Assembly: GCA_964058845.1 (NCBI GenBank)
Contig: CAXKVR010000376.1
Location: forward strand, 131,501 to 195,500
From: Carex sylvatica
Taxonomy: Eukaryota; Streptophyta; Magnoliopsida; Poales; Cyperaceae
DNA: 64,000 nucleotides
Direction of reading: 5' to 3'
The position numbers and the translations under genes are program-made. Numbering within the stretch: the stretch's first letter is position 1; each line of letters opens with the position of its first letter. Under the pieces are notes generated by a model that was not told where the DNA came from, searched no databases, and was given only the letters and a program-made list of their open reading frames with translations. Below, piece after piece: positions 24,650-37,094 of the stretch.

Positions 24650-26400
24650 GAGATTGAATATTTTAAATTAGTTCGGGACTTGTTTTATGTCACTAGATAA
24701 TCAAAATTCACGATTAATCTCAAAATATCATCTAATATTATTATCATAGAATTATAGAGTGAATTTGAAATGATGCATCAATTTTTAAGCTAATAAAGGA
24801 TCGAATAATGCATTTACAATATATTTTGAGCAATTTAATGTTTTCAATTAATTATGTTCCTACTCATGTCATCAACTTTTACGCACACAAAAGCTCCACT
24901 CACGTATTTACAGCACGTTTCACGCTTGTTAGATGTTTTTAATTAATCTCGAGCTCGTTTCAAGCAATTATATATTGACATCTTTTTTCTTCAAATATCA
25001 TATTTTTTTGTCCGAAGATTAATTGGATCGAATTTCAAGTAATATATCAATTTTTAAATTGGCAAAACTGATGGTCATTCTCTAAAGATTATCTAAATCT
25101 TTATAATAATTTTTCATAGCAGGTTCAAAACGATAAGTGTATTTTAGTTCCACAAAATCTTATTTACAATGCACGCCATTATTATTAGATACTTTAATTT
25201 AATTATAAATTTATTTGTAGTTTTTTTTTTTTTTAAATTGATTGCTCCATCGATTTTCCATTGAAAACCATACATTGTACGATGGTATCAAAAATTGATA
25301 CCTACCCTACGTACAACAAAGTTCGGTACATATTGTCAGGGGCGGAACTAAAAAATTTATATAGAGGAGGTTGAAAACTTAAAATGTATAATTATTAATT
25401 TTTAGTTTATGAAATTTGAATCCAAGACCTTTTATATATAAAATAGAGCTTTAAACACTAGACTACAAGCACACATCTAATATTTTATGAGGAGAGCTGA
25501 ACTATATAAAAACTTAAAAAAAATAAAAATTAAATTAAATTTTAACATACGTGATTAAAAATTTTAAAATTACAAAGTGACTTATTACCCATAGGCTCTG
25601 TGTAAATCCGCCCTGCTGCATATCGTATGATAAAACTTATAAGCTAGAATCTCACAACTATCCAAAAAATTTATCTATAGTTGTTGAATTATTAGAACTA
25701 ACAACTGTTCGATTATATTCACAAAATTGAAGGGGAACACTGATTCTTTTTCATATTCAAAGTTAAAAAAAAGTGTGTTTCAAAACAACTTCGTTAAAGA
25801 AAAGAGAGAGGAGAGATGAGGGATGATCTGATGAGACCTAACTAGACACATTTGCTTGCGCCAAACAAAACAAATTTAATAGAGAGAGAAGAAAAGATGA
25901 AGAGTATGTAGATAAATTTAATATTTTTTGTAACTTTTAAATCAGAATTAAGAGAAAGTAAAATTTTAGGTGTTTCTTTCAGTGAGACAGAGAGGCAACT
26001 GACAAGAGTTCTCCTAGGTGCGCGTAGAGTTCTGTTTTTATTATTATTCATTAATTAGAATAATCTCTTATATAATTTACAAAATCTAAATACATTATTA
26101 TTGGGCTATTTAGAATAGGACAATATTAATTTTCAGACTAAGACAATGATTTAAAATCCAATATTTGTATATTAGTTTTGAATTTTTAGAATGTGAAATT
26201 CAGTGGATCTCTCTTACATCCGCCATTTGTCTTTACTTTTTATCAAAAAAACTCTATATCATGCTTCGAAACAATATGTAAAGGGAAATAAACAGAGAGA
26301 AAAGACACCGTAAAAATGAATTTATTTTCTCTATAGTTTAATTTTAAAATGAAAAAAGGACTAAATTTATGCATAAAATTTCTCCCTTAAAAGTTTAAAT
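24650..26400. repeat. Diverged duplicate segment, copy 2
   Basis: Collinear with 12400-13740 through the landmarks listed there (for example GAATTATAGAGTGAATTTGAAATGATGCATCA at 24750 and CAGAGAGAAAAGACACC at 26293). It is interrupted by a small insertion at 25337-25615. No coding sequence. Confidence 0.75.
25337..25615. mobile_element. Probable hAT-type MITE, 279 bp
   Basis: Starts CAGGGGCGGA and ends TCCGCCCTG, inverted partners of the hAT type. It is absent from the sister segment at 12400-13740, which supports insertion. I did not find a convincing 8-bp target duplication. Confidence 0.6.
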
Positions 26401-26411
26401 TCTAAATAAAT

Positions 26412-28275
26412 ATTTTTTATCAAGGGAGAGTTTCATGTCTATCCCTCAAAAACTTCAAAATTACATATTTCTCCTCTAAACTTCATAATATTATATTTAC
26501 CCTTCTAAATTTTAATAACTCACAAATTTACCTATTTGATTATATTTTCTATTAAAACTCATTTTAAATTTATAAAATATCAAATACCCTTCCCTTCCCT
26601 TTATGCTTCCCCGCTCACCTTCGTTAGAATATAATTAGTCCAGGCAAAAATACCTGAAAAATAAGAAAAGAAAAGCATCAAATGGAGCAACCAAAGGTTT
26701 GGTGCAATTCCCCCAAAGGTACGCTACACCTGCATCTTCAATTTCTCAATCCCGCCCCTGTCCTCTACCTCTCTTTCGAGCATTTTTACAAAACATCTAA
26801 ATGCTTGTTAATGACGTCAATTTATATAGTAAAAATCATTACATGTTAGTACGAAAAATTGTGAAAAAATATATGCAAGTATCTATTTTTGAGAATTATT
26901 TACCGCAAATGTGTTTTTAGGCTATTTTGGCAAGTTTTAGAGAAAATTGCGAATTTAGACCGAAAACGGAGCAAAAATGTCATATTTATGTCAATTCTGA
27001 AGGAAGCGTCAAAATAGGACATCACGTGGAGTATGCAAACACCTCACACGAAGTGCACAACATGTAACATTATGAAATTCACTAAAATTCGGCTATATAT
27101 AGTGTCCTGCGGTATAACCTATATTATATACGGTATAAAGCCAGTACCGCACGTGATGAAATCTCAACCGTTGAGCAGCAACCTTCTAGAAGGACAAACC
27201 TACAGATGTAACAGACCTTGAAATCTACTTTTAGCGCTCCATTTTGGAAAGATATATTTTTAGAGCCTCCAAATATGGCATGAGCAGCTATAATTGGCAC
27301 CCATGTTCTCCATGACTACACACCTTATGATTACTATATAAACCCCTCATGTAATAGGAATTAGTGTGCATGTTTTAGTTGTGTAAGTCCATAGTTTAGA
27401 GTAGAATAGTGCGTGTAAATTCTGGAGTTAGAGAAGGAAAAGCTCTCGAAGTCCAAGGCGGAAGAAAAATGCATTATCTAAGGAAGATGTTTTCTAGGTT
27501 TTAGGTTATGTCTTTCTTTTATTACTTCTTTTATTTTGTCATGGCTTTAAGTAGCTAAGTTTCTCCTCTCTAGAATTTGGATGTATTGAATTCTATATTA
27601 TTTATTTATTATATTTATTTTTCTTTTATGTCTATTTGAGATTTCGTTATTATTTGAATGTTATTGAAATATGTCATTGCATACATAGTTCTGTCTACTA
27701 TATGCTAATGTTCTCCACATACCTATAGGTGTTAAGTCATTGTACCTCGGTGTGAGAGGAGATACAAGTACTATAAACACTTCGGCTAACGAGGCTTGGC
27801 AGCGGTTTAAAGACTAGGATTAGAACCCAGTAGACTCCTTTGGCAAGATATAGATTAGATAGCATTTCGAAATATAATTAGTGACTGACAGTGACTGGCA
27901 ATGCTGATAAATGATTATGTTATTGTTATCTAGCAAATATGTAGTTGTGTGAGTGAATGGACATCTCTATTGGAGCGTATATCGCCTAATAATTTCTTCT
28001 GAATACTAATTTGGAGTTACAAATGGAGATCTCAAGGCATAAAACCAGACACTCCTGAAAATGGGTATGTTATTCTCAAGGCATGACTAGTTTACTTTTC
28101 TTCCTTTTTAGTTGTTTTTTCTTAAACGAATTTATAATTTAATAGAAAATGTAATCAAATAGATAAATTTGTGAGTTTTTAAAGTTCAAAAGGTTAAATA
28201 TGATATTATGAAGTTTAAAGAAACTACGTAATTTCAAAGTTTTTAAAGGATATACATGAAATTTCTTCTTTTATA
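26412..28275. mobile_element. 1.9 kb segment bounded by about 140-bp inverted repeats, with LTR-like interior
   Basis: The left arm 26425-26575 and right arm 28137-28265 are inverted copies, recognisable from TTTCATGT.TATCC at the outer end through AAATTACATA, CTTCATAATAT.ATATTTA and CACAAATTTA.CTATTTGATTA (dots mark differences). This suggests a DNA transposon or two facing MITEs. The interior is not a transposase. It has a TATA-like CTATATAAACCCC near 27336 and GC-richer hairpin-like GGTATAACC/GGTATAAAGCC phrases near 27110-27150, resembling a solo Ty3-type LTR. The exact ends are uncertain. Confidence 0.5.
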
Positions 28276-28623
28276 AAATCCGGTAAAGACAATCGCTTCC
28301 CTTTCTTCTTGGAATCTGTGCCCCAAGGTACCTGAGGTGCAATTAATAAAAATGGACGATCCAGATTTATTTCATCCAGACCAAACTCAATCCGGTAGCT
28401 GTTGAGGTTGTAGAGTGATGCTTTGAGATTCGTGCTAAGTGATATGAACGATTCAGATTCACCGACTACCTCAGGTACCTGAGATGATACGGTTTCTTTT
28501 TCTTCTTGAACTCGACGAATTCTAAAAAGATTAAAATTTGCAAAATATCTTTCCCGTATCTTACTATAATATAAATTTAGTATTATTATTATTTCTCCAG
28601 GACCCGAGATTGACCGTGCAACA

Positions 28624-29922
28624 ATGGCGAGAGGCCTCTCGTACGTCACCTCAACGCAGCTCCTCTCTCTCTCACGCAATCCTCGCGTGGCGATCGTCGA
28701 TGTCAGGTACAAGATCTTAAAACCCTAGTTACTGATCTCTTCTTCGCTGGTCCCGACCTACTCTTGCTGATTTTTTTTTTTTTTTGCCCTTTTAAAGGGA
28801 TGAAGAGAGAAGCTATGACCCGCACATAGGTGGATCCTTGCATTTCGCCAGTGAAACCTTCTCTCAGAAGCTTCCCGACTTGATCCAGGCTGTCAAAGGC
28901 AAAGATACCCTTGTTTTTCACTGCGCACTTAGCCAGGTTCTTTTCTGCCCCCTTTTTCTGGTTTACTAATCTGTGCATAGATTAGTTTTAGTTGGATAAA
29001 TGCTTTTTGATTCGGATTTGAAGGAGGTAAATGCGCTAGATATCCATGTTTTGTTCATGATAGAACCTACAAATTACAATGCTAATTGCTGTATAATTAC
29101 ATTTTCATACTTATCCGTTTATATCTTAGTCGAGACTCTTTGGTTTGTGTGTTTATTACTTTATTGTAAACAAATCGAGGATCTATTTTCCCCATGCGAA
29201 ACAACATTCCATTTTGGGAACTGTTAGTAGGACAAATCCCTAACCAAGCATGCAAAGGATTCAACCCAGATGCTTTCACCAGAGCCTCCTCCCTTCCTTT
29301 CTTGTGTTTGGTTTGCCAAGGTTTATTGTTAGTTATACTACCAGAGAACTTATTGCCTCTAGATTCCCGAGAACCTTGTTCATGCTCCTAATCACTGATT
29401 GGTCGGAGCCTCTCCTATGGTATCCGACTACACTTGAAAACATCCACTTTCTCGTTTCAATTACTCTGTAAAATATACTGTGCTTGCTTATGCCTCCCTC
29501 GGAGTATCACAGCAAGTTCTTGCCCCCCTACAGCTCCCCTCTCCTATTCTAGCTGCTAAATTTACAAGCTAAACTAGTAGAAGTTGAATGGATATGGAAT
29601 TAATAACACTACATCTTTTCCAATTTGAGGAGAATCAAATTAGAGATTCTGTAAAAGATCAACATGTAAGAGAGACAAATTTCTACAAGTTCTGAGATAA
29701 AATTAATTTAAACTATGAAGTTCATCTTAAAGATATAATTCGATGTTGCAGGTGCGAGGCCCAACCTGTGCACGGCTGTTTCTTGACCACTTGTCAGAAT
29801 CAAAGGAAGATGCAGACATAAAGAATGTAATGGTTTTGGAGAGAGGATTTAATGGGTGGCAGCATGCGGGCAGACCCGTTTGCATGTGCATTGACTCTCC
29901 CTGCAAGGGGACTTGCTCCTAA
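28624..29922 (+). CDS. Cdc25-like tyrosine phosphatase / arsenate reductase
   Basis: Three exons, 28624-28706, 28798-28936 and 29752-29922, give 130 residues, close to the short plant Cdc25 homologues (Arabidopsis CDC25, 132-146 residues). The protein is a single rhodanese-like domain. The active-site loop [14 protein letters not shown] starts at residue 69 and spans the exon 2/3 junction, with C70 as nucleophile and R76 closing the C-x5-R motif. The N-terminus reads [15 protein letters not shown] and then VAIVDVRDEERSY. The tail has cysteines spaced as in the zinc-binding end of this family ([12 protein letters not shown]). Family members reduce arsenate and dephosphorylate CDK tyrosine in vitro; which role matters in this plant is not shown. 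The start codon is the first ATG in a good context (ACAATGGCG). Confidence 0.95.
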
Positions 29923-30201
29923 TCAACTCCAACTCAATTTCTGCATTTGGTGGGGGTAATGAGCTTATGGGATTATCATTTGATATTAATATTGTCTTGC
30001 CAATTCAAAGTCACTGATATAAGAGCTGTTTGTTGCAGTAATAGTGGCTGACACTTCTATTAAAAATTATGGTTATATATAATAAGGCATGCAATCATGT
30101 AAAGTTTGGAGATTCAGTCTGGCAATCGAGATACCTGAGATGTCAATTCTACCAGAAAATAAAGTTGTAGCAGTCCGAAGCCATGAGTATGGATCTTATG
30201 A

Positions 30202-30270
30202 GGTAACTCAAATTTTGAGTTTGGATTGGAACCCTCCCATTAAAATTCGAAACTCAAAATTTGAGTTACC
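30202..30270. repeat. Perfect 21-bp inverted repeat
   Basis: GGTAACTCAAATTTTGAGTTT (30202-30222) and its exact reverse complement (30250-30270) enclose a 27-base loop. Each arm contains ACTCAAATTTTGAGT, itself a palindrome. It lies about 280 bp past the stop codon of the Cdc25-like gene, possibly within or just beyond its 3' UTR. Confidence 0.9.
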
Positions 30271-31029
30271 TTCGGGTGATATGAATTCCTGGAGCCACAC
30301 AAAATGTTAACTTCGTTTTTTCAGAGTGAAGTGAACTAATTTTGCTTAAAAAAATATGACTTTTAAGTCGCCGTCGACTTTTGTTCTACACATATTAATG
30401 GGCTGCAAATTTTCATTGTTTATGTCGTCTCTTGATAAAATCGGGCTCAATTTTTCTATAACTTTTTAGATCGATAAAACTGTATATTGTTTTGTGGGTA
30501 GATAGACGGGTCAGAAAGGATATTTGAAAAGGCAAGACCGGCCCATTCACCATTCCTTTCAGTTTAACCGACATTTGGTAACAATTTCGTGGTTTTTAAA
30601 TAATCTACTAAAAATTAAATTATGACAATTCAATTTTATTTTAATCAGTGCCAAGAATTTGTATGTGTATGTAGAGAAAATAATATATATCACATCTAAC
30701 GGTTTTATTTTGACATATAAGTGTTAGTTTTTTTGTTATAAAAGAATTAAAAAGTAAACACGTGATGACACAAAAATTATAAGTATTTTAATCTATTTTA
30801 AAAATACTAAATTTTTTTAAAAAAAATAAAATTTAATTTTTAAATGTGTTTTCATATGGAAATTATGTTCGAAAGTTCAAACCGACATTTTCAGTTTTGC
30901 AAATAAGATATAATCTTCAGCACAGATCATTTATTCAGTTATATTATACATATGAGTAGAACTAGGGTGTTCTTAAGTTTACTAAGTTCTTTTGTGAACT
31001 CAATTCTAAAACCTATCAAATTATCTTCG

Positions 31030-31510
31030 AATAAAAAAAATCCAAACCATTGAAACTCATATACTTTACGAGTGATGTGTTTATATGCAAAAATTCATAA
31101 TTTTGAATTAATTTTGTATAAAGTAAAATAGTTAAAAACATTCAAAAAATAAATGTATTAAAATTAATGGAAATAAATTTGCTGTGATTCTTCAAGAATC
31201 ACAGGACCCGGCTATTCCAAATCCAACATTTTACTTTATGAAATGGACATATCTCAAAATCAGTAGTTTTCTATGCACGAATCTTGATATAAATGAAGGG
31301 ATGGATTTAGAATAGCAGGGTCCTGTGATTCTTGAAGAATAGCAGGGTCAAGAATCACAGCAGATTTATTTCCAAAATTAATATATTGACCTTCTAATTT
31401 TGACCGCTTGACTCTCTATAAAATTAATTATAAATTTTAAAAGTTTTGTATGTAGATGCATCATTCCTAAATAGATAAGTTTCAACAGTTTAGATTTATC
31501 ATTTATAATA
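31030..31510. repeat. Long imperfect inverted repeat (fold-back)
   Basis: The sequence is complementary to itself about a centre near 31270. The best stretch is GCTGTGATTCTTCAAGAATC at 31180 against GATTCTTGAAGAATAGCAGG and GAATCACAGCAG around 31330-31368. The right arm has an extra internal copy of the phrase AGCAGGGTC. Outer arms (TTGAAACTCATATACTTTACGAG versus TAGATAAGTTTCAACA) still pair loosely. Non-coding. Confidence 0.75.
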
Positions 31511-31967
31511 TGGTAAATTTCGCTGGAGGTCACTAAACTTTATCATTTGTCACGAATTGATTACTCAAGTTTGATTTGTCATTATTTAGTCACTCAACTT
31601 TGTCATTTGTCCTACTTAAGTCACTCTATATTTTTCCGTTCAAAATCTTAACGAAATATTTTCATTATGTATAAAATATTAATGTAATATACCCATTCCG
31701 TCCAAAAAGATTTAGGGCAGATTTTCACTGACCAATTCGTACAAATAACAAAGTGACATCCAATAAAATTTATCCTTTAAAATAAATTCTATAAATTTTA
31801 AAATCGAGTTTACAAAAATGACTTAGGTCAACTTAAAAACTCCCTGGTTATACTCCCATACATATTACCATAGCCTCATTTTTTTATAAAGATAAAATAA
31901 TAACAGTATAAACGAGCCTACTACCGGTCCACGGCGGTCGCAACTAGCGAGAGATCATACACTACCG

Positions 31968-32357
31968 TAGGGCTGCAAAAATAATTCATAGTTCGTAATT
32001 CGATTTTAAAAAATTCGTAAAAAATTTGATTCGAAATAGTTCAAAATTAATTCAAATTAAATTTAAATTGGACCTGGTTCGTTCAAAATGAGTTCGCGAA
32101 CTATTATAGTTCGAAATTCAAAGTAACATAAACCGTTAATTTATGCTAATGACTTAAAACCCTAGACGACTTTCACCTCTCTCTTTCGACGACTACGATG
32201 ACTCTTCTTTGTCGTAAAAAAGTTGGTGAAAGGTTCGAAATTGAGTTCGTAAAAAATTTGATTCGGAATTAATTCAAACTAAACTTAGTTCGAAATTAAT
32301 TCAAACCAAAGTCAAACTGGAGTAAGTTTGATTCGGTTCGATTTGTTTGCAGCCCTA
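31968..32357. mobile_element. hAT-type MITE, 390 bp, perfect TSD
   Basis: Ends TAGGGCTGCAAA and its exact inverse, flanked by identical 8-mers CACTACCG at 31960-31967 and 32358-32365. The interior has repeated TTCGAAATTAATTCAAA phrases and no coding frame. It sits about 370 bp upstream of the CcmE start codon and so may be in that promoter. Confidence 0.93.
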
Positions 32358-32553
32358 CACTACCGCGTAGAAGAAGAAATTGAAACCGTCCGATTTAATC
32401 TGATACGAATCTCAAAGCTGAAAGATCTCCGTGCATCTTTAGCTGGTAAAAATATTGGTAGGCTGGAATTGTGCAGATTGCAGAGTGATGTGAAAATTGC
32501 GGGGCTGGAAGAGGCCAGAGCCCAGAGGTACGCTTCCTTGAGTGCGTATCCCC

Positions 32554-32650
32554 CTGAGATATCTCATATTTTACCTTTGAGATTCGTGTAGAATGTATCG
32601 GAACGGTTGATATATTTCTTAAAAGTCACGCGAAATATGAGATATCTCAG
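32554..32650. repeat. 18-bp inverted repeat upstream of CcmE
   Basis: CTGAGATATCTCATATTT (32554-32571) and its exact inverse (32633-32650) are separated by 61 bp. Each arm includes the palindrome TGAGATATCTCA. The right arm ends 77 bp before the CcmE start codon, so it probably lies in the promoter or 5' UTR. Confidence 0.85.
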
Positions 32651-32727
32651 AGGATCCTTGGCGTGGTTGACCGACGCTCCATTTAGACCAGCATATTTGC
32701 TCGACAGACTTCTCAACCTTCTCTCCA

Positions 32728-34683
32728 ATGGCGTCTCCAATGGCATCTCGCCTCCGCTCTTCCCTCTCTCCCTTGCTCCTTCGCTCTTCTCTTAACACTC
32801 TTTCCATTCCCTCCCCTCCGCTACCTCCCAACCCCCTCTGCCATCCTTTACCCCTCACCCCTTTTTCTCTGCCCTTCTCCACTTCCTCTCGCCGCCTTCC
32901 CTCCTCCCGTCCTCGCCACGTCGACATCGGCGCACGTGCAAGGCAACTACAAAACCGACGGTTATGGACCTACGCTCTAACCTTCGGCTGTGTGGCGGGG
33001 TTTATTGTTATCGTGCTGAGCACGTTTCAAGATCAGCTCGTGTTTTACATAACCCCTACGGATGCATTGTCGAAATTCGAGTCGGATCCTAAGAAGAATC
33101 GATTCAGACTGGGAGGACTTGTACTGGAGGGATCCGTTGTGCACCCAAGCCCCAATTCGCCTGAGATGGAGTTTGTTGTCACCGATCTGATCACTGACAT
33201 CCTCGTACGGTACTATTAGTTTAAATTCCACTATAATTATGGATTGATTATATTCTCAATTGGAACCTCAGTTATGTCTGTCTGAATAGTGGGTATCTCT
33301 GGTAAAGAGTTTTTGTTTTGGCAGAATAGTATTACTCTATTTTTTTCTTATTTCCCAATTAATAGTTAAAAGGGGCGTTAATTAAAGTATTATCTGATTA
33401 AGGAATTCATCAGGAATTTACCATTGGAGTTTGGAGGAAAGGAATGAGAAGTTACCTGAGTACAATTACACCAGAAACTCAAGGGTGCATGAAACTTCGA
33501 AAAAATGTGTACAAGGATTCACCCCATTTCTCTCCATTCCCACACAATGCTTCCTTTCCTTAGTTAGGTCACTTCTAATGGATATTAATAGCACATCATA
33601 ACCTGATATTATGTCATTTGTTGAAGCTAACCAAAATGGAATTAATATGGCAATTCATGCTTGAATTTCCCTCTCGTTCGTGAAGTTAACCAAATGGTTT
33701 AGTTAGTATGACATTTGTACTTGAATTTGATAATTCATACTAAAAATCAACTTTCATTACAATTAGAACAACAAATTATTTGGACAAATGATTGATATGA
33801 ATAAACTGGGAGTTCATTGATATTAGTTTCAGAGTGGTCAGCCATGGTAAGTACATACAAGGTTGCAACCCTTGCCATAAATTCTCTGACTATAATGGGG
33901 TGCATAATGACTCTTACTTGTGGGGTTTTTACGTAGCCCAAGACCACTTGACTTCATAGTTCATCCTGAGGTTTATTTGTGGCCTTCTATTATAGCAGTG
34001 GACTGGTTATGTTAGCATTGGGTTGGAGTTTGTACTTGGGTTGTTATTCCTTTTAGTAAGATTCAAATTAATTTGAGTGGACTCTAACCAACACCACCAG
34101 CATATGGAGAATTTGACCTTAAATCTATAGTTTTATACTAAAGTTGTCAATGAGGTAGTGCTTGAATAGAATCTTTTCTTGATCTCGGGTTTTGTAATCT
34201 TATAGCAACTTCAAATGGAAAAATAATCCCACAAATAAGGATTTTTGGCTCTATGTTCAATTTTTATAGTTATGGGGTTAAAAGTCTGCTCATGAATCAT
34301 GACCTAATCCAATCTGAACTAAACCACCAGGAAATCAAGAATCTCTGAAACAAAATCAGTAAGCAAATCGCCTTTGATTCCTCAATCTCATAGAATTTGT
34401 CTTTTATATATATATATATAGCTATGAGGGGTCTCTGCCAGATTTATTTCGTGAGGGGCACTCAGTTGTGGTGGAGGGTTTTCTAAAGCCATTTCCTGAG
34501 GAGATAAAAGCTCAAAAATCGAAAGTATCAGAGAAAGCAAGAAGCACCGAATGCTTCTTCAAGGCAACAGAGGTCTTAGCGAAGCATGACGAGAAATACA
34601 TGCCCAAAGAAGTAGCTGAGGCGCTAGAGAGAAACAAGAAAACGCTTGAGGCTGAACGAAGTGCAGCAACCAGTGCAAGTTAA
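32728..34683 (+). CDS. CCME: Mitochondrial CcmE haem chaperone (cytochrome c maturation)
   Basis: Two exons, 32728-33209 and 34422-34683, give 247 residues (Arabidopsis CCME has 256). CcmE takes haem from the inner-membrane CcmABCD machinery and passes it to apocytochrome c in the intermembrane space. Residues 1-60 are a serine/proline/arginine-rich mitochondrial presequence. A conserved [19 protein letters not shown] precedes one membrane span (about 79-98). The OB-fold domain includes [12 protein letters not shown] and [17 protein letters not shown]. The haem-binding histidine is H216 in [10 protein letters not shown], the family's key motif. The intron falls in the codon for R161. The first ATG is used; a second in-frame ATG is four codons later. 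The acceptor of the 1.2 kb intron follows a TA microsatellite. Confidence 0.96.
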
Positions 34684-35962
34684 TTCATTTTGCGAATAAC
34701 ATTTATACTTACTACCTTGATATACATGTTTTTGAATTTTGGTTGCTGTTTCAAGAGAGTGAGAGATATAGTTTTATAGATCAATTTTGGAGGTTACGTA
34801 GAGCCTGCTGAGAGTTTCACATGAATCAAATTCATTTTTGATTGGCAATAATATTGAGAAACAATGCCAAATTTAATACAATTTCTTAATTTGTTATTCA
34901 TATACTAAGTTTCTGTGGTTTATTACGTACGGTGTAATTGAACGCGGTAAATATCACATCTTCAACCAGGAGAGGATTGGTTTTTAGTTTTTGTTATTTT
35001 GTCTGTTTAACTCTGGATGTGTTCTTAGATGCGAACTCTGAACTGTGTGTACTCTACGCCTCTACAGTGTAACCACAGCCAAACATTCGCAGCAGGTGTT
35101 TTCTCTACATAATTTTTTTATTTAGAAATATATTAAAATATTTTGTTGGGAAGGAGAAAGATGATATTTTTTTTTCAATGCACTACAAGAAATTGAATTA
35201 TCGATTCTGCTTTATACATTTTCCAAGAAACTGAACTTTCAATTCAACTCTTTAGAGTTTGTATTCATATCTCAATTATTGATCAAATACCTGATTTGCA
35301 TACTAATTCTAAATAACCGAATCAATCTTTAGTCACAGAAAATATCTGATTTACATACAAATTCTAAGGAACCGAATTAATGATTCATTTCTTTACAAAA
35401 TATTAAATACATTTCTTAGAATACAAAGATTCTGTTTTCTCTATGCTATATACCGACAAGCATTCAACCAGGAACGGAGGAACCGAGTGCCCGTGATTTG
35501 TTCCTGCTTGCTCGGATCTAAACTTCCATTCGGCCGTCGATTTAGCTCTGAGTCCCTTCCCCATCTCTTCACGGAACCTGCTTGCTAGTAGCCCCTGTCG
35601 CCGCCCTTCCTACTTCTCTTTGATTTCCGACCACCACCACAACACCCTCCTCTGTTTACCTCGGTTACCAGGTGCCCTTTGGTGACTGTCCTCCTCCTCT
35701 TCTTCTTCGGTGCTGACCTCCGACCTAACTTCTCTCATCGCTTTCCTTCACTCAGCAAGTCTCCATCCACTATACCCCTGTACCGGGCCCAATTATTCCC
35801 GCTATTTAATACATCCTTGGTAATGCTTTGAATTGCTATAGCTTTCCCCTTCGTCCTCCTTAAAATTCAGCAACATTTCCCCCGAAAACTGCCTATGCCA
35901 TTCTTACGCATTTCCGTCTGCTACAAATGTAGAAAATTTTCCAAACTTCACTGTCAATTATT
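34684..35962. other. Intergenic with one GC-rich island
   Basis: 34684-35440 is AT-rich with nothing recognised apart from a loosely repeated phrase (TACA.ATTCTAA.GAACCGAAT near 35290-35380, dots marking differences). 35460-35770 is clearly GC-richer and C-rich on the plus strand, like the 5' UTR or first exon of a plant gene. I cannot identify a product from it. Confidence 0.5.
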
Positions 35963-37094
35963 TTGGTGTCAGCTCCAAAAATAATACAACATGGTACATA
36001 CCTTTGCTTTGGTGAGCTTCAATTTATGTGGTTACAAATGTGGGCTGATTATTACTTGGGCATCAACCGTGATTGTTTCGAAACTATCTATGATATTAGG
36101 CACCATTGGGTATCAGTTTTTGTTAGGCATTATTTGCAAATTATTTCAGCTCATGCAATCTCTCAAGTGTCAAGTACATGTCCTATTGATCCTGCTTTGT
36201 CCTTTGAACTAGAAGGATCTGTAAAATGGAAAGTAACAATTTCAGTTCCCTATTTCTGTACCTGTTAGTACTACTAAATAGGACTCTATGCTCCAGGGAA
36301 CTAATATGGAAGTATCTTTCCCTAATTTTTTTTTTCTTTGTCCTCACATTAGGCTACATCAAAGGGAAGGTACAAGGGCATAGAATGTAGTGCTGGTAAG
36401 TCATTTATATACCTTATTTCTTTCTGCTACTTCTCATGCTCGCTTCTATCTCTGTTCTGATATTATCTTAGTTCTGATTTTAAAGATAAATATATAACGA
36501 CGATTGATGAGGCTATGCAAGTACTCTGGAAAGAATGTGAAATAAACCAGTGGGACATTGGTGTTGCCAGCGTATGTCGTTTGGTAAGGTACTGGTATCT
36601 ATTCACCTACTGATGGACCAAATTGTTCTGTCTAAGTTCTATTTCTGTTATCTTTTTTCTTTTATTTATTTCCTCTCGCATTCAAGTACAAAGTTTCGAA
36701 TCAATTCGAGCTGAATTTAGGTCTAATTGAGGCTTCTTTTAACGAATAAGAGTCATTAATGGGCTTTTTCCAATACTGAGCACATTGTTTGTAAGTACCC
36801 TACTTAAATTAGGAACTTCTTCCGTAGAAAGCAACAGTCCATTGTTGCTATCATGATTCGAAAAAAACAAATATAGAATAAAACTTTGATTCAAGTCCAG
36901 TGGTAATTTACTACCATTTCTTTGTCAGGCCTGACTCAACAACTACATTACCTTTTTATATGACAAAATAATTATGCATTCTAAGGGTAAAGATTTCAAC
37001 AGAGCAGGTTTGGCTTAAGATAGCATGTGGAATACAGCTTTGGAAACAACACAGGATATGCTTAGTGTGCTGGACCAAGTAAAAACTGCTCTGG
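35963..37094 (+). pseudogene. Unrecognised exon-like pieces, possible gene or pseudogene
   Basis: Three open stretches end at good GT donors. The first, 35963-36230, encodes FGELQFMWLQMWADYYLGI, RHHWVSVFVRHYLQ and ends FELEGSVKWK. The second, about 36355-36401, joins it in frame (ATSKGRYKGIECSA). The third, about 36468-36582, encodes IDEAMQVLWKECEINQWDIG before GTAAGG but does not join the second in frame. A weaker fourth piece (ALETTQDMLSVLDQVKTAL) ends at 37094. The GC-rich island at 35460-35770 could be its 5' exon. I do not recognise the family. The frame mismatch points to a decayed gene or to a wrong splice guess. Confidence 0.35.

Noticed and set aside
28224..28712. 162-codon open frame on the minus strand overlapping the Cdc25-like first exon
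   Set aside because: It is antisense to a certain exon, has biased low-information text, and matches no family I know.
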